NCBI GenBank assembly: GCA_035646975.1
Contig: DASROJ010000086.1
Span: 1 to 6,010, forward strand
Direction of reading: 5' to 3'
Length of the DNA: 6,010 nt
Source of the DNA: DASROJ01 sp035646975
Lineage (GTDB): Bacteria > Acidobacteriota > Polarisedimenticolia > JACPZX01 > DASXTC01
A model generated the notes under the pieces. That model made no database searches, had not been told where the DNA came from, and saw nothing but the letters and a program-made list of their open reading frames with translations. The translations under genes were made by a program, and so were the position numbers. The first letter of the stretch is position 1. Each line of letters opens with the position of its first letter. Below, piece by piece: positions 1 to 6,010 of the stretch.

Positions 1-774
1 GACAGCTCCCTCTGGATGGAACGACTCGCGCCGACCGACGAAGCGACGATTCCGCTCGACCCGATCGACGCGGCCGCCGCCCTGGACAAGGCGCTCGTAT
101 CGCGACCGGAGCTGGAGATTGCCCGGGCCAGCATCGAGCGCCGGCGCGCGGAGTCGGCTTTCGCCACCGACACGGTCAGGCCGGCCCTCGACGCGGTGGT
201 TTCGTACGACCGGTTCGGACTGGCGGGCATGCAGAATCCCGACGGATCGTTCGTGTTCGGCCTGTCGGGGCAGATTCCCGGCAAGCTCGAAGGCGGTCTG
301 GGCAGCTCGTACAGCACGCTGGCCGATGGGGACTTCGAAGACACCCGGGTCGGTCTCGTCTTCAGCCTGCCTCTGGGCAATCGTGTCGCGCGCTCCGTGG
401 CCGCCGCGGCGCGTCTCGCGGTGGAGCAGTCCGAAGAAGGGCTGGCCGGGGTTCGCAAGGCGATCCGGGCGGAGGTCCTCGACGCCGCCGCCGCGATGGA
501 GACCTCGGGCCAGCGCATCGACGCCTCCCGATCCGCGCGGGAGGCCGCGGAGGTCCAGCTGTCGGCCGAGAAGGATCGGTACGCGGTGGGTCTTTCCACC
601 AATTTCCTGGTGCTCACGCGTCAGAACGATTTGTCACGCGCCCGCCTGGCGGAGATCGAGGCGCTCACCGACTACCGGACGGCCCGCGCCGAGCTGGCCC
701 GGTCCACCGGCTCGCTGCTCGACGAGCGCCGAATCGAGCTGGAGGCGCCGTCCTCCGGGAACGGCTCAAGATGA
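1..774 (+). CDS. TolC-family outer membrane efflux channel, C-terminal part (5' end outside window)
   Basis: Outer membrane factor of a tripartite efflux pump: it would trimerise into a beta-barrel plus alpha-helical tunnel that exports substrate from the RND pump. The frame is open from base 1 (DSSLW before the first Met at base 16), so the gene is cut by the window edge; 257 residues and the TGA at 772-774 are visible. They match the second of the two OEP repeats of the family. Residues 24-55 form a helix with the typical RPEL..AR motif (35-41). Two beta-strand stretches follow, around 61-72 and 110-126, with the S-x-PLGN turn at 122-127. Two long helices come next (about 128-180 and 181-240), with the family's GLSTNF.VL signature at 197-205 and a DY..A..EL.R..G segment near the end. 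The N-terminal repeat and any signal peptide or lipobox are not visible. The adaptor and permease genes follow directly, so it is probably their dedicated channel. The Met at base 16 is very unlikely to be the real start, because a half-length channel would not fold. Confidence 0.93.
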   Translation, partial: DSSLWMERLAPTDEATIPLDPIDAAAALDKALVSRPELEIARASIERRRAESAFATDTVRPALDAVVSYDRFGLAGMQNPDGSFVFGLSGQIPGKLEGGLGSSYSTLADGDFEDTRVGLVFSLPLGNRVARSVAAAARLAVEQSEEGLAGVRKAIRAEVLDAAAAMETSGQRIDASRSAREAAEVQLSAEKDRYAVGLSTNFLVLTRQNDLSRARLAEIEALTDYRTARAELARSTGSLLDERRIELEAPSSGNGSR

Positions 775-815
775 GCACGCCGAGCACGCTGAGCAAGCTG
801 AGCAAGCTGAGCACC
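771..815 (+). repeat. Five imperfect 9-bp tandem repeats at the channel/adaptor gene junction
   Basis: Reading from 771 the units are atgagcacg, ccgagcacg, ctgagcaag, ctgagcaag and ctgagcacc. All share the core gagcA, and units 3 and 4 are identical. The array begins on the last bases of the channel gene and ends 21 bp before the adaptor ATG. A 9-bp period keeps all three reading frames in phase. Each CTGAGC unit preceded by G or A contributes little symmetry beyond a GCT-G-AGC core, so no strong hairpin is expected. Such an array most simply arises by replication slippage. A role in spacing or translational coupling is possible but unproven. Confidence 0.85.
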
Positions 816-845
816 CTGTCTGGAGGACGGATCCCATGTCGATGA
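771..845 (+). CDS. Possible 24-residue small ORF bridging the channel and adaptor genes
   Basis: An ATG at 771 overlaps the channel stop as ATGA (771-774) and opens a 24-codon frame ending in TGA at 843-845. The product is made largely of the 9-bp repeat: it starts MSTPSTLSKLSKLSTLS and ends GGRIPCR. The TGA overlaps in-frame ATGs of the adaptor (ATGA at 842-845, TGATG at 843-847), so both ends show start/stop overlap geometry typical of translational coupling. There is no good Shine-Dalgarno before 771, only a weak GGGA around 757-760, so initiation would depend on ribosomes finishing the channel gene. The adaptor's own Shine-Dalgarno lies inside this frame. I recognise no protein family. 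A chance frame through a simple repeat remains the more likely explanation. Confidence 0.2.
   Translation: MSTPSTLSKLSKLSTLSGGRIPCR
822..826 (+). promoter_or_regulatory. Shine-Dalgarno fixing the adaptor start
   Basis: GGAGG lies 9 bases before the ATG at 836. It is the only strong ribosome-binding site in the junction, and it selects 836 over the far-upstream open frame that runs through the channel gene. Several further in-frame ATGs follow closely (842, 845, 854, 866), so the exact first residue is uncertain by a few codons. Confidence 0.75.
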
Positions 846-1981
846 TGTCCAGCATGGCAAGAAGAATGATCCTCATGCTCGTTGTCGTGGCCGTCCTGCT
901 GACGGCTCTCGGCACGATGAAATACCGTCAGATCCAGGCGGCCATCGCCCAGGCGTCCGCGTTTCAGCCGCCGCCGGAAGCCGTCACCACCGTCGTCGCG
1001 AAGAAGGAGTCTTGGCCCGTGACGCTGGGCGCCATCGGCAATGTCACCGCCGTGCGCGGTGTCACCGTCAGCGCGGACCTGTCGGGCATCGTCGAGAAGA
1101 TCGCGTTTGACTCGGGCAGGACGGTGCGGGAGGGGGATCTTCTCGTACAGCTCGACACCCGCCAGGAGAAGGCCCAGCTGTCTTCCGCGGAAGCCCGGCG
1201 GGATCTGGCCCGCGCGAACCTCGAGCGGATGGGCGGGCTGCTGAAGAAGAAGGTGACGTCGCAGGCGGAATACGATTCATCCTCCGCCGAGTGCAAGCAG
1301 GCCGAAGCGCAGGTCGAGGAGATTCGCGCCACGATCGAACGCAAGACCATTCGCGCCCCCTTTGCCGGGGTGCTGGGCATCCGGCAGGTGAACCGCGGCC
1401 AGTACCTGACCGACGGAGACCCCGTGGTGCCGCTGCAGGCGCTCGATCCGGTGCACGTGACCTTCTCGGTGCCGCAGCAGAACGTCGGCCTGTTGAAGGT
1501 GGGCCAGGAGGCGCACGTCTCCGTCGAAGGCATGCCCGAAGCGGACGCCACGGCGAAGATCACCGCGATCGACTCGGTGGTGGACGAGGCCACACGCAAT
1601 ATCCAGGTGCAAGCCACCCTCGCCAATCCGGGCATGCGGCTGCGCCCCGGGATGTTCGTCCAGGTGCGGCTCGGCATGGAGCAGACCGATCCGGTCATCG
1701 CGCTGCCGGCCACCGCGATCAGCCACGCGCCGTATGGAGATTCGGTGTTCGTCGTCAAGGAGATGCCGGGGCCAGATGGGAAGCCATCCCGGGTCGTGGC
1801 CCAGGTGTTCGTCAAGCTCGGTGGCGACCGCGGCGACCAGGTGGCCGTCATCTCCGGTCTCGAGCCGGGGCAGGAGGTGGTGACCTCCGGCGTGTTCAAG
1901 CTGCGTAACGGCGGTGCGGTGCAGGTCAACAACGGCATCCAGCCCGGCAACAACCCGACGCCCAAGCCGGAGGACAGCTGA
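836..1981 (+). CDS. RND efflux periplasmic adaptor subunit (membrane fusion protein, HlyD/AcrA type)
   Basis: Periplasmic adaptor, 381 aa, that links the RND permease to the outer membrane channel. The N-terminus has Arg9-Arg10 followed by a hydrophobic segment at about 11-28. There is no Cys for lipidation, so it is either an uncleaved inner-membrane anchor or a signal peptide, unlike lipidated AcrA or MexA. Domains follow in the usual order. The first strands start near PPPEAVTTVVA (45-55). The first lipoyl half is about 80-107 (IVEKI.FDSG..VREGDLLVQLD). A charged alpha-helical hairpin spans about 109-168. The second lipoyl half starts at IRAPFAG (172-178) and includes GQYL.DGD. The beta-barrel starts around LDPVHVTFSVPQ (203-214). 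The membrane-proximal part contains EATRN (251-255) and the LRPGMFVQVRL stretch. The Pro/Asn-rich tail ends in KPEDS. Length and layout are normal for the family. The frame stays open far upstream, but that part is Arg/Ser/Trp-rich and is an off-frame reading of the channel gene. The stop overlaps the permease ATG. Confidence 0.95.
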   Translation: MSMMSSMARRMILMLVVVAVLLTALGTMKYRQIQAAIAQASAFQPPPEAVTTVVAKKESWPVTLGAIGNVTAVRGVTVSADLSGIVEKIAFDSGRTVREGDLLVQLDTRQEKAQLSSAEARRDLARANLERMGGLLKKKVTSQAEYDSSSAECKQAEAQVEEIRATIERKTIRAPFAGVLGIRQVNRGQYLTDGDPVVPLQALDPVHVTFSVPQQNVGLLKVGQEAHVSVEGMPEADATAKITAIDSVVDEATRNIQVQATLANPGMRLRPGMFVQVRLGMEQTDPVIALPATAISHAPYGDSVFVVKEMPGPDGKPSRVVAQVFVKLGGDRGDQVAVISGLEPGQEVVTSGVFKLRNGGAVQVNNGIQPGNNPTPKPEDS

Positions 1982-1983
1982 TG
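1969..1983 (+). promoter_or_regulatory. Shine-Dalgarno and TGATG stop/start overlap coupling adaptor to permease
   Basis: The adaptor stop TGA (1979-1981) shares its last base with the permease ATG (1981-1983). GGAGG at 1969-1973 lies 7 bases before that ATG, inside the last adaptor codons. This arrangement allows terminating ribosomes to reinitiate, which would hold adaptor and permease synthesis in proportion. It also confirms the permease start and co-transcription of the two genes. Confidence 0.85.
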
Positions 1984-4900
1984 CGATTCACGGATCTCTT
2001 CATCCGCCGGCCCGTCCTGGCGATCGTGGTCAACCTCGTCATCCTCATCGCGGGGCTCCAGTCGATCCGCTCGCTCAGCGTGAGGCAGTACCCGCGCAGC
2101 GACATCGCCGTGATCAAGGTCACGACCGCCTACGTGGGCGCCAACGCCGATCTCGTCCGGGGATTCATCACGACGCCGCTCGAACGGGTCATCGCCAGCG
2201 CCGATGGCATCGACTTCATCGAGTCGTCGAGCGCGCAGGGTGTCTCCACGATCACCGTTCACCTGAAGCTCAACTACGATACCAACGCGGCGCTGACCCA
2301 GATGCAGGCGAAGGTCGCGCAGGTTCGAAACAACCTTCCCCCCGAGGCGGAAGCGCCCGTCATCGAGATCGAGACAGCCGACACACAGTTCGCCGCGATG
2401 TATCTCGGCTTCTCGTCCGACACCCTCGACCAGAACCAGATCAGCGACTACCTGCTCCGGGTCGTGCAGCCGAAGCTGAGCGCCATCAGCGGCGTGCAGC
2501 GCGCGGACATCCTGGGCGACCGCACCTTCGCCATGCGTGTCTGGCTCAAACCGGACCGGATGGCCGCCCTGGGGATATCGCCATCGGCGGTGAGCGACGC
2601 GCTCTCGCGCAACAACTATCTCTCCACCCTCGGCAGGACGAAGGGGAGCATGGTCTCCGTCAACCTCGTCGCCAACACCGACCTGCGCACCGTGGAGGAG
2701 TTCCGGCAGCTCGTCGTCAAGCAGGACAAGGGGGTCGTGGTCCGGCTGGAGGAGATCGCCGACGTGCAGCTTGGCGCGGAGAACTACGAACAGGACGTCC
2801 GGTTCAACGGCCAGACCGCCACATTCATGGGCATCTGGGTGCTGCCCACGGCCAATTCCCTCGATGTGATCCGACGCGTGCGCGCGGCCATCCCCGATAT
2901 CCAGGCCCAGCTGCCCGTCGGGATGAAGGCGGCGATCCCGTACGACTCGACCACCTACATCCAGAGCGCGCTGCGCGACGTGCTGAAGACCCTCGGCGAA
3001 ACCCTTCTCATCGTCATCATCGTCATCTACCTGTTCCTCGGCTCGGCACGCTCGGTCATCATCCCGGTGGTGGCCATCCCCATCTCGCTCATCGGGGCCG
3101 TGTTCCTGATGATGGTGGCCGGCTTCACCATCAACCTGCTGACATTGCTGGCCATCGTGCTGGCCGTGGGGCTGGTGGTCGACGACGCGATCGTCATCGT
3201 GGAGAACGTCGAGCGGCATCTGCACGCGGGTGAAGCCCCCATCCCCGCCGCGCTGCACGCCGCGCGCGAGCTGGTCGGGCCGATCATCGCGATGACCATC
3301 ACGCTGGCCGCCGTCTACGCGCCGATCGGCATCCAGGGCGGGCTGACCGGCTCGCTGTTCCGCGAGTTCGCCTTCACGCTCGCCGGAGCGGTCATCGTCT
3401 CCGGTGTGGTGGCGCTCACGCTGTCGCCCATGATGGGCTCGAGGCTGCTGCGTCCGGGCGCATCTGAAAAGGGGTTCGCCGGCTGGATCAACCGGCGGTT
3501 CGACCGGATTCGAGCAGGCTACGAGAGCCTGCTCGCGGGCACGCTGGCCTACCGGCCCGTGGTGCTGGTGCTCTGGGTGATCGTGCTGGCGCTCATGGTG
3601 CCGTTCTACCTGCTCTCGCAGAAGGAGCTCGCCCCGGCCGAGGACCAGGGGGTCGTGTTCGGCATCGTCCAGGCGTCGGCGAACTCGACCCTCGATCAGA
3701 CCCAGCTGTTCATGCCGAGCGTCAACGCGGTGTTCGAATCCTTTCCCGAGACAGGGGCCACCTTCCAGATCACATCGGCCACCGGTGGGTTCAGCGGCAT
3801 GGTCACCAAGCCCTGGGACCAGCGCACGAAGACCTCCGCGCAGCTGCAGGTCGAGGTGGCCGGGAAGCTGTCGAAGATCCCGGGCGTCCGCGTCATCCCC
3901 CTGACTCCGCCGTCATTGCCGGGAGGCGGTGGCTTTCCCGTGGACTTCGTCGTCGCTTCCACCGCGGAGCCCAGACAGCTCGTCGAGTTCGCCGGCAAGC
4001 TGGTGCAGAAGGCGTTCGCCAGCGGACTGTTCATCTTCGCCGACTCGGACATCAAGTTCGACCAGCCGCAGGCCGAGGTGGTGTTCGATCGCGACAAGGT
4101 CCGCTCGCTGGGGGTCGACCTGAGCCAGGCCGGAAGGGATCTGTCGACGATGCTGGGAGGCAATTATGTAAACCGCTTCAGCATCCAGGGGCGCAGCTAC
4201 AAGGTCATCCCGCAGATAAAGCGCGCCGAGCGTCTGACACCCGAGCAGCTCGAACAGATCTACGTCACCGGGCCTGGCAACCGGCTGGTCCCCCTGTCGA
4301 CCTTCGCCTCGTTGCGCACCAGCACCGAGCCCCGCGAGCTCAAGCGGTTCCAGCAGCTCAACGCGGTTCGGATCCAGGGCGTGATCCCGCCGCAGATCAC
4401 CCTGGACCAGGCGCTTCGCGTTCTGGAGGACGAAGCGCGCCGTATACTGCCCACCGGATTCACGGTCGACTATGCCGGCGAGTCCCGCCAGCTGCGCAAC
4501 GAAGGAAGCACCTTCCTCGGCACGTTCCTGCTGTCGGGCATCCTGATTTACCTGGTGCTGGCCGCCCAGTTCGAGAGCTTCCGGGACCCGTTCATCATCC
4601 TGGCCGGCTCGGTGCCGCTCGCGATTTCCGGCGCGCTGCTTTTTTCCTTCCTGGGCCTCACCACGCTGAACATCTACAGCCAGGTCGGTCTTGTCACCCT
4701 GGTGGGGCTGGTGTCGAAGAACGGCATCCTGATCGTCGAGTTCGCCAACCATCTCCAGGAACGGGGGCTGCCGAAAGTGCGGGCCGTCGTCGAGGCCGCC
4801 GGCACACGGCTGCGCCCTATCCTGATGACGAGCACCGCCACGGTGGTGGGACATTTCCCGCTCGTGCTCGCCACCGGGCCCGGCGCCGGCGCGCGAAACA

Positions 4901-5061
4901 GCATCGGCATCGTGCTGGTCAGCGGCATGATCATCGGAACGCTGTTCACGCTGTTCGTGGTGCCCTCCATCTACGTCCTGGTGGCGCGCAAGCATGCTTC
5001 GGACTCCTCGCTGAAGGAAGCGGAGGAGGCTGCCGGCGTGCCGGAATGGGCCGAGGCGTGA
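1981..5061 (+). CDS. RND multidrug-type efflux permease, HAE-1 family (AcrB/MexB/MexK-like)
   Basis: Complete inner-membrane proton/substrate antiporter, 1026 aa, the usual length for hydrophobe/amphiphile efflux RND pumps; it would act as a trimer. TM1 is about 10-29 (after FIRRPVLAI). The first periplasmic porter/docking loop is about 30-336. TM2-6 fall within about 337-486, TM7 about 526-545, the second large loop about 547-843, and TM8-12 about 845-1003. The proton relay is intact: Asp401-Asp402 in TM4 (GLVVDDAIVIVENVERH), Lys913 in TM10 (GLVSKNGILIVEFAN), and Arg943 and Thr950 in TM11 (RLRPILMT). These correspond to AcrB Asp407, Asp408, Lys940, Arg971 and Thr978. ELAPAEDQG follows TM7, as in many HAE-1 pumps. 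The DD pair and overall style argue against a heavy-metal (CusA-type) pump. The short tail is acidic and Ala-rich. No frameshift or internal stop is seen. Substrate range, and which named pump is nearest, cannot be decided by eye, so I give no symbol. Confidence 0.96.
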   Translation: MRFTDLFIRRPVLAIVVNLVILIAGLQSIRSLSVRQYPRSDIAVIKVTTAYVGANADLVRGFITTPLERVIASADGIDFIESSSAQGVSTITVHLKLNYDTNAALTQMQAKVAQVRNNLPPEAEAPVIEIETADTQFAAMYLGFSSDTLDQNQISDYLLRVVQPKLSAISGVQRADILGDRTFAMRVWLKPDRMAALGISPSAVSDALSRNNYLSTLGRTKGSMVSVNLVANTDLRTVEEFRQLVVKQDKGVVVRLEEIADVQLGAENYEQDVRFNGQTATFMGIWVLPTANSLDVIRRVRAAIPDIQAQLPVGMKAAIPYDSTTYIQSALRDVLKTLGETLLIVIIVIYLFLGSARSVIIPVVAIPISLIGAVFLMMVAGFTINLLTLLAIVLAVGLVVDDAIVIVENVERHLHAGEAPIPAALHAARELVGPIIAMTITLAAVYAPIGIQGGLTGSLFREFAFTLAGAVIVSGVVALTLSPMMGSRLLRPGASEKGFAGWINRRFDRIRAGYESLLAGTLAYRPVVLVLWVIVLALMVPFYLLSQKELAPAEDQGVVFGIVQASANSTLDQTQLFMPSVNAVFESFPETGATFQITSATGGFSGMVTKPWDQRTKTSAQLQVEVAGKLSKIPGVRVIPLTPPSLPGGGGFPVDFVVASTAEPRQLVEFAGKLVQKAFASGLFIFADSDIKFDQPQAEVVFDRDKVRSLGVDLSQAGRDLSTMLGGNYVNRFSIQGRSYKVIPQIKRAERLTPEQLEQIYVTGPGNRLVPLSTFASLRTSTEPRELKRFQQLNAVRIQGVIPPQITLDQALRVLEDEARRILPTGFTVDYAGESRQLRNEGSTFLGTFLLSGILIYLVLAAQFESFRDPFIILAGSVPLAISGALLFSFLGLTTLNIYSQVGLVTLVGLVSKNGILIVEFANHLQERGLPKVRAVVEAAGTRLRPILMTSTATVVGHFPLVLATGPGAGARNSIGIVLVSGMIIGTLFTLFVVPSIYVLVARKHASDSSLKEAEEAAGVPEWAEA

Positions 5062-5075
5062 GACGCTGGCCGGGG

Positions 5076-5084
5076 TGATACACT
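5076..5084 (+). promoter_or_regulatory. Possible extended -10 promoter before the MFS gene
   Basis: The sequence TGATACACT fits an extended -10 element (TGn followed by TACACT, four of six bases of TATAAT). It is the only AT-leaning spot in the 51-bp gap between the permease stop and the MFS start. No convincing -35 hexamer sits 16-18 bases upstream, which would overlap the permease stop. Transcription would begin around 5091, leaving a leader of about 20 bases that carries the Shine-Dalgarno. If real, it gives the MFS gene its own expression; read-through from the efflux operon is equally possible. Confidence 0.3.
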
Positions 5085-5097
5085 CCCGACCGCTTTC

Positions 5098-5107
5098 GGA
5101 GGTGGAG
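5098..5107 (+). promoter_or_regulatory. Shine-Dalgarno fixing the MFS start
   Basis: The purine-rich stretch GGAGGTGGAG ends 5 bases before the ATG at 5113; its GGAGG core (5098-5102) is 10 bases away. It supports 5113 as the start, just before a short polar N-terminus and the first membrane helix. Confidence 0.75.
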
Positions 5108-5112
5108 CGTCC

Positions 5113-6010
5113 ATGGCCGAGCCAGCCAGCCGATCGAATCGGCTTACCGTGACACAGTGGTTGATCTGCTTCATCGCGTCGGTCGGTTTCGCGTTCGACA
5201 TCTACGAGCTGCTGGTGCTGCCGCTGATCGTCAAGCCGGCTCTCGGCGCCCTGGGGGGCGCGGCGCCCGGGGGCGGGCCGATGCTGGTGCCTGGCTCCCC
5301 GGAATTCACCTATTGGGCACGGCTGCTTTTCTTCGTTCCGGCGCTGGTCGGCGGCATCTTCGGGCTTCTTGGCGGCTATCTCACCGATCGACTGGGACGG
5401 CGCCGGGTGCTGGCCGTCAGCATCCTGCTTTACGCCGGCTCGGCGCTCGCGTCGGGTTTCGCCACCACGCTCATGCAGCTGCTCGTCCTGCGATGCCTCG
5501 TGTTCATCGGCGTCTGCGTGGAGTTCGTCGCGGCGGTGGCCTGGCTGGCCGAGCTGTTTCCCGAGGCCAGGCAGCGCGAGAAGGTGCTCGGCTACACCCA
5601 GGCCTTCTCTTCGCTGGGAGGCCTGATGGTCGCGCTGGCCAACAGGGGGTGCATCGCGCTGGCCGCGAGCCTGCCCGCGATACACGGCTCGCACGACGCC
5701 TGGCGCTATACGCTGATTTCCGGGCTGGTGCCGGCCATCCCGCTGATCCTGATCCGGCCCTTCCTGCCAGAATCGCCGGTCTGGCAGCAGCGGCGCGCCG
5801 CCGGCACGTTGAAGCGGCCGAGCCTCGGTGAGTTGTTCAAGCCCGAGTTCCGGCGCACGACGATCGTCACCACCGTGCTGTTCGCCTGCTCGTACGCCAT
5901 CGCCTTCGGCGCGATTCAGCATCTTCCGCAGATGGTTCCCGGCATGGCCGACGTGAAGGCCGCCTCCACCGCGGCGAAGGAGGCGCTCCAGCAGGACGCC
6001 GCGGTGGAGG
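5113..6010 (+). CDS. MFS transporter, N-terminal part (3' end outside window)
   Basis: Major facilitator superfamily inner-membrane transporter; 299 residues are visible and the frame is still open at the window end. A short polar N-terminus (MAEPASRSNRLTV) leads into TM1 at about 16-40, which carries FDIYE (28-32), a charged pair typical of metabolite/proton symporters. TM2 is about 69-88. Cytoplasmic loop 2-3 carries the MFS motif A, GYLTDRLGRRR (88-98). TM3-TM6 follow, and ELFPEARQRE lies after TM4. PESPVW (219-224) after TM6 resembles the PESPRW motif of the sugar and aromatic-acid/metabolite MFS groups. TM7 begins near 247. The TM1-TM2 loop is long and Gly/Pro-rich (about 44-64), and the stretch after TM7 (about 268-299) is Ala/Gln-rich and also looks longer than normal. 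The motifs suggest a metabolite:proton symporter rather than a drug exporter, but the substrate is unknown. The 51-bp gap leaves it open whether it belongs to the efflux operon. Confidence 0.9.
   Translation, partial: MAEPASRSNRLTVTQWLICFIASVGFAFDIYELLVLPLIVKPALGALGGAAPGGGPMLVPGSPEFTYWARLLFFVPALVGGIFGLLGGYLTDRLGRRRVLAVSILLYAGSALASGFATTLMQLLVLRCLVFIGVCVEFVAAVAWLAELFPEARQREKVLGYTQAFSSLGGLMVALANRGCIALAASLPAIHGSHDAWRYTLISGLVPAIPLILIRPFLPESPVWQQRRAAGTLKRPSLGELFKPEFRRTTIVTTVLFACSYAIAFGAIQHLPQMVPGMADVKAASTAAKEALQQDAAVE

Noticed and set aside
119..835. Upstream open extension of the adaptor frame, which would give a 620-residue protein
   Set aside because: The extension is an off-frame reading of the channel gene (Arg, Ser, Pro and Trp-rich). 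The adaptor has a strong Shine-Dalgarno and a normal N-terminus at 836.
964..3258. Very long antisense open frame (764 codons) opposite the adaptor and permease
   Set aside because: It is rich in His, Asp, Arg and Gly with no domain or membrane pattern, and it lies opposite two well-supported genes. Long antisense frames are expected where codons end in G or C.
4639..4646. T-run (six T) inside the permease gene as a possible slippage or frameshift site
   Set aside because: The run reads normally as Leu-Phe-Ser in a membrane helix, the phase does not match a standard -1 slippery heptamer, and the protein continues intact through TM12.
5062..5112. Transcription terminator between the permease and MFS genes
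   Set aside because: I see no GC-rich hairpin followed by a T-run in this short gap.
5157..5831. Closed open frame of 224 codons on the + strand
   Set aside because: It is an off-frame shadow of the MFS gene. The MFS frame from 5113 has a start site, membrane helices and motif A, and is open only because the window ends.
3913..5922. Long antisense open frame (669 codons) opposite the permease end and the MFS gene
   Set aside because: Its composition is low-complexity (Gln, Arg, Glu, Gly, Asp), it spans two good sense genes and an intergenic gap, and it shows no recognisable motif.

Overview
This GC-rich window, with codon third positions mostly G or C, carries the distal part of a tripartite RND efflux locus followed by the start of an MFS transporter gene. 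All genes lie on the + strand. A TolC-type outer membrane channel, a periplasmic adaptor and an RND pump together imply a Gram-negative (diderm) bacterium. GC content and protein style would fit Acidobacteriota, Gemmatimonadota or a high-GC proteobacterium. Nothing in the sequence settles the phylum, and I do not name a species.

Layout: (1) 1-774, C-terminal 257 residues of a TolC-family outer membrane factor whose start lies before the window. (2) 771-835, a short junction holding five imperfect copies of a 9-bp repeat. The repeat sits inside a possible 24-codon ORF (771-845) that overlaps the stop of the upstream gene and the start region of the downstream gene. (3) 836-1981, RND periplasmic adaptor (membrane fusion protein), 381 aa. 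(4) 1981-5061, complete RND inner-membrane permease, 1026 aa, joined to the adaptor gene by a TGATG stop/start overlap. (5) 5062-5112, a 51-bp gap with a possible extended -10 promoter and a strong Shine-Dalgarno. (6) 5113-6010, N-terminal 299 residues of an MFS transporter that runs off the window end.

Genes 1, 3 and 4 would assemble into one envelope-spanning pump. The permease captures substrate from the periplasm or the outer leaflet of the inner membrane, driven by proton influx. The adaptor bridges the periplasm, and the TolC-like protein forms the exit duct. The proton-relay residues of the permease are all present, so the pump looks functional. Substrate cannot be read from the sequence. 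The MFS gene is a separate single-component transporter; whether it shares the transcript is open.

I found no mobile element, CRISPR array, RNA gene or clear terminator, and no convincing previously undescribed system. The most unusual spot is the repeat and bridging small ORF at 771-845.
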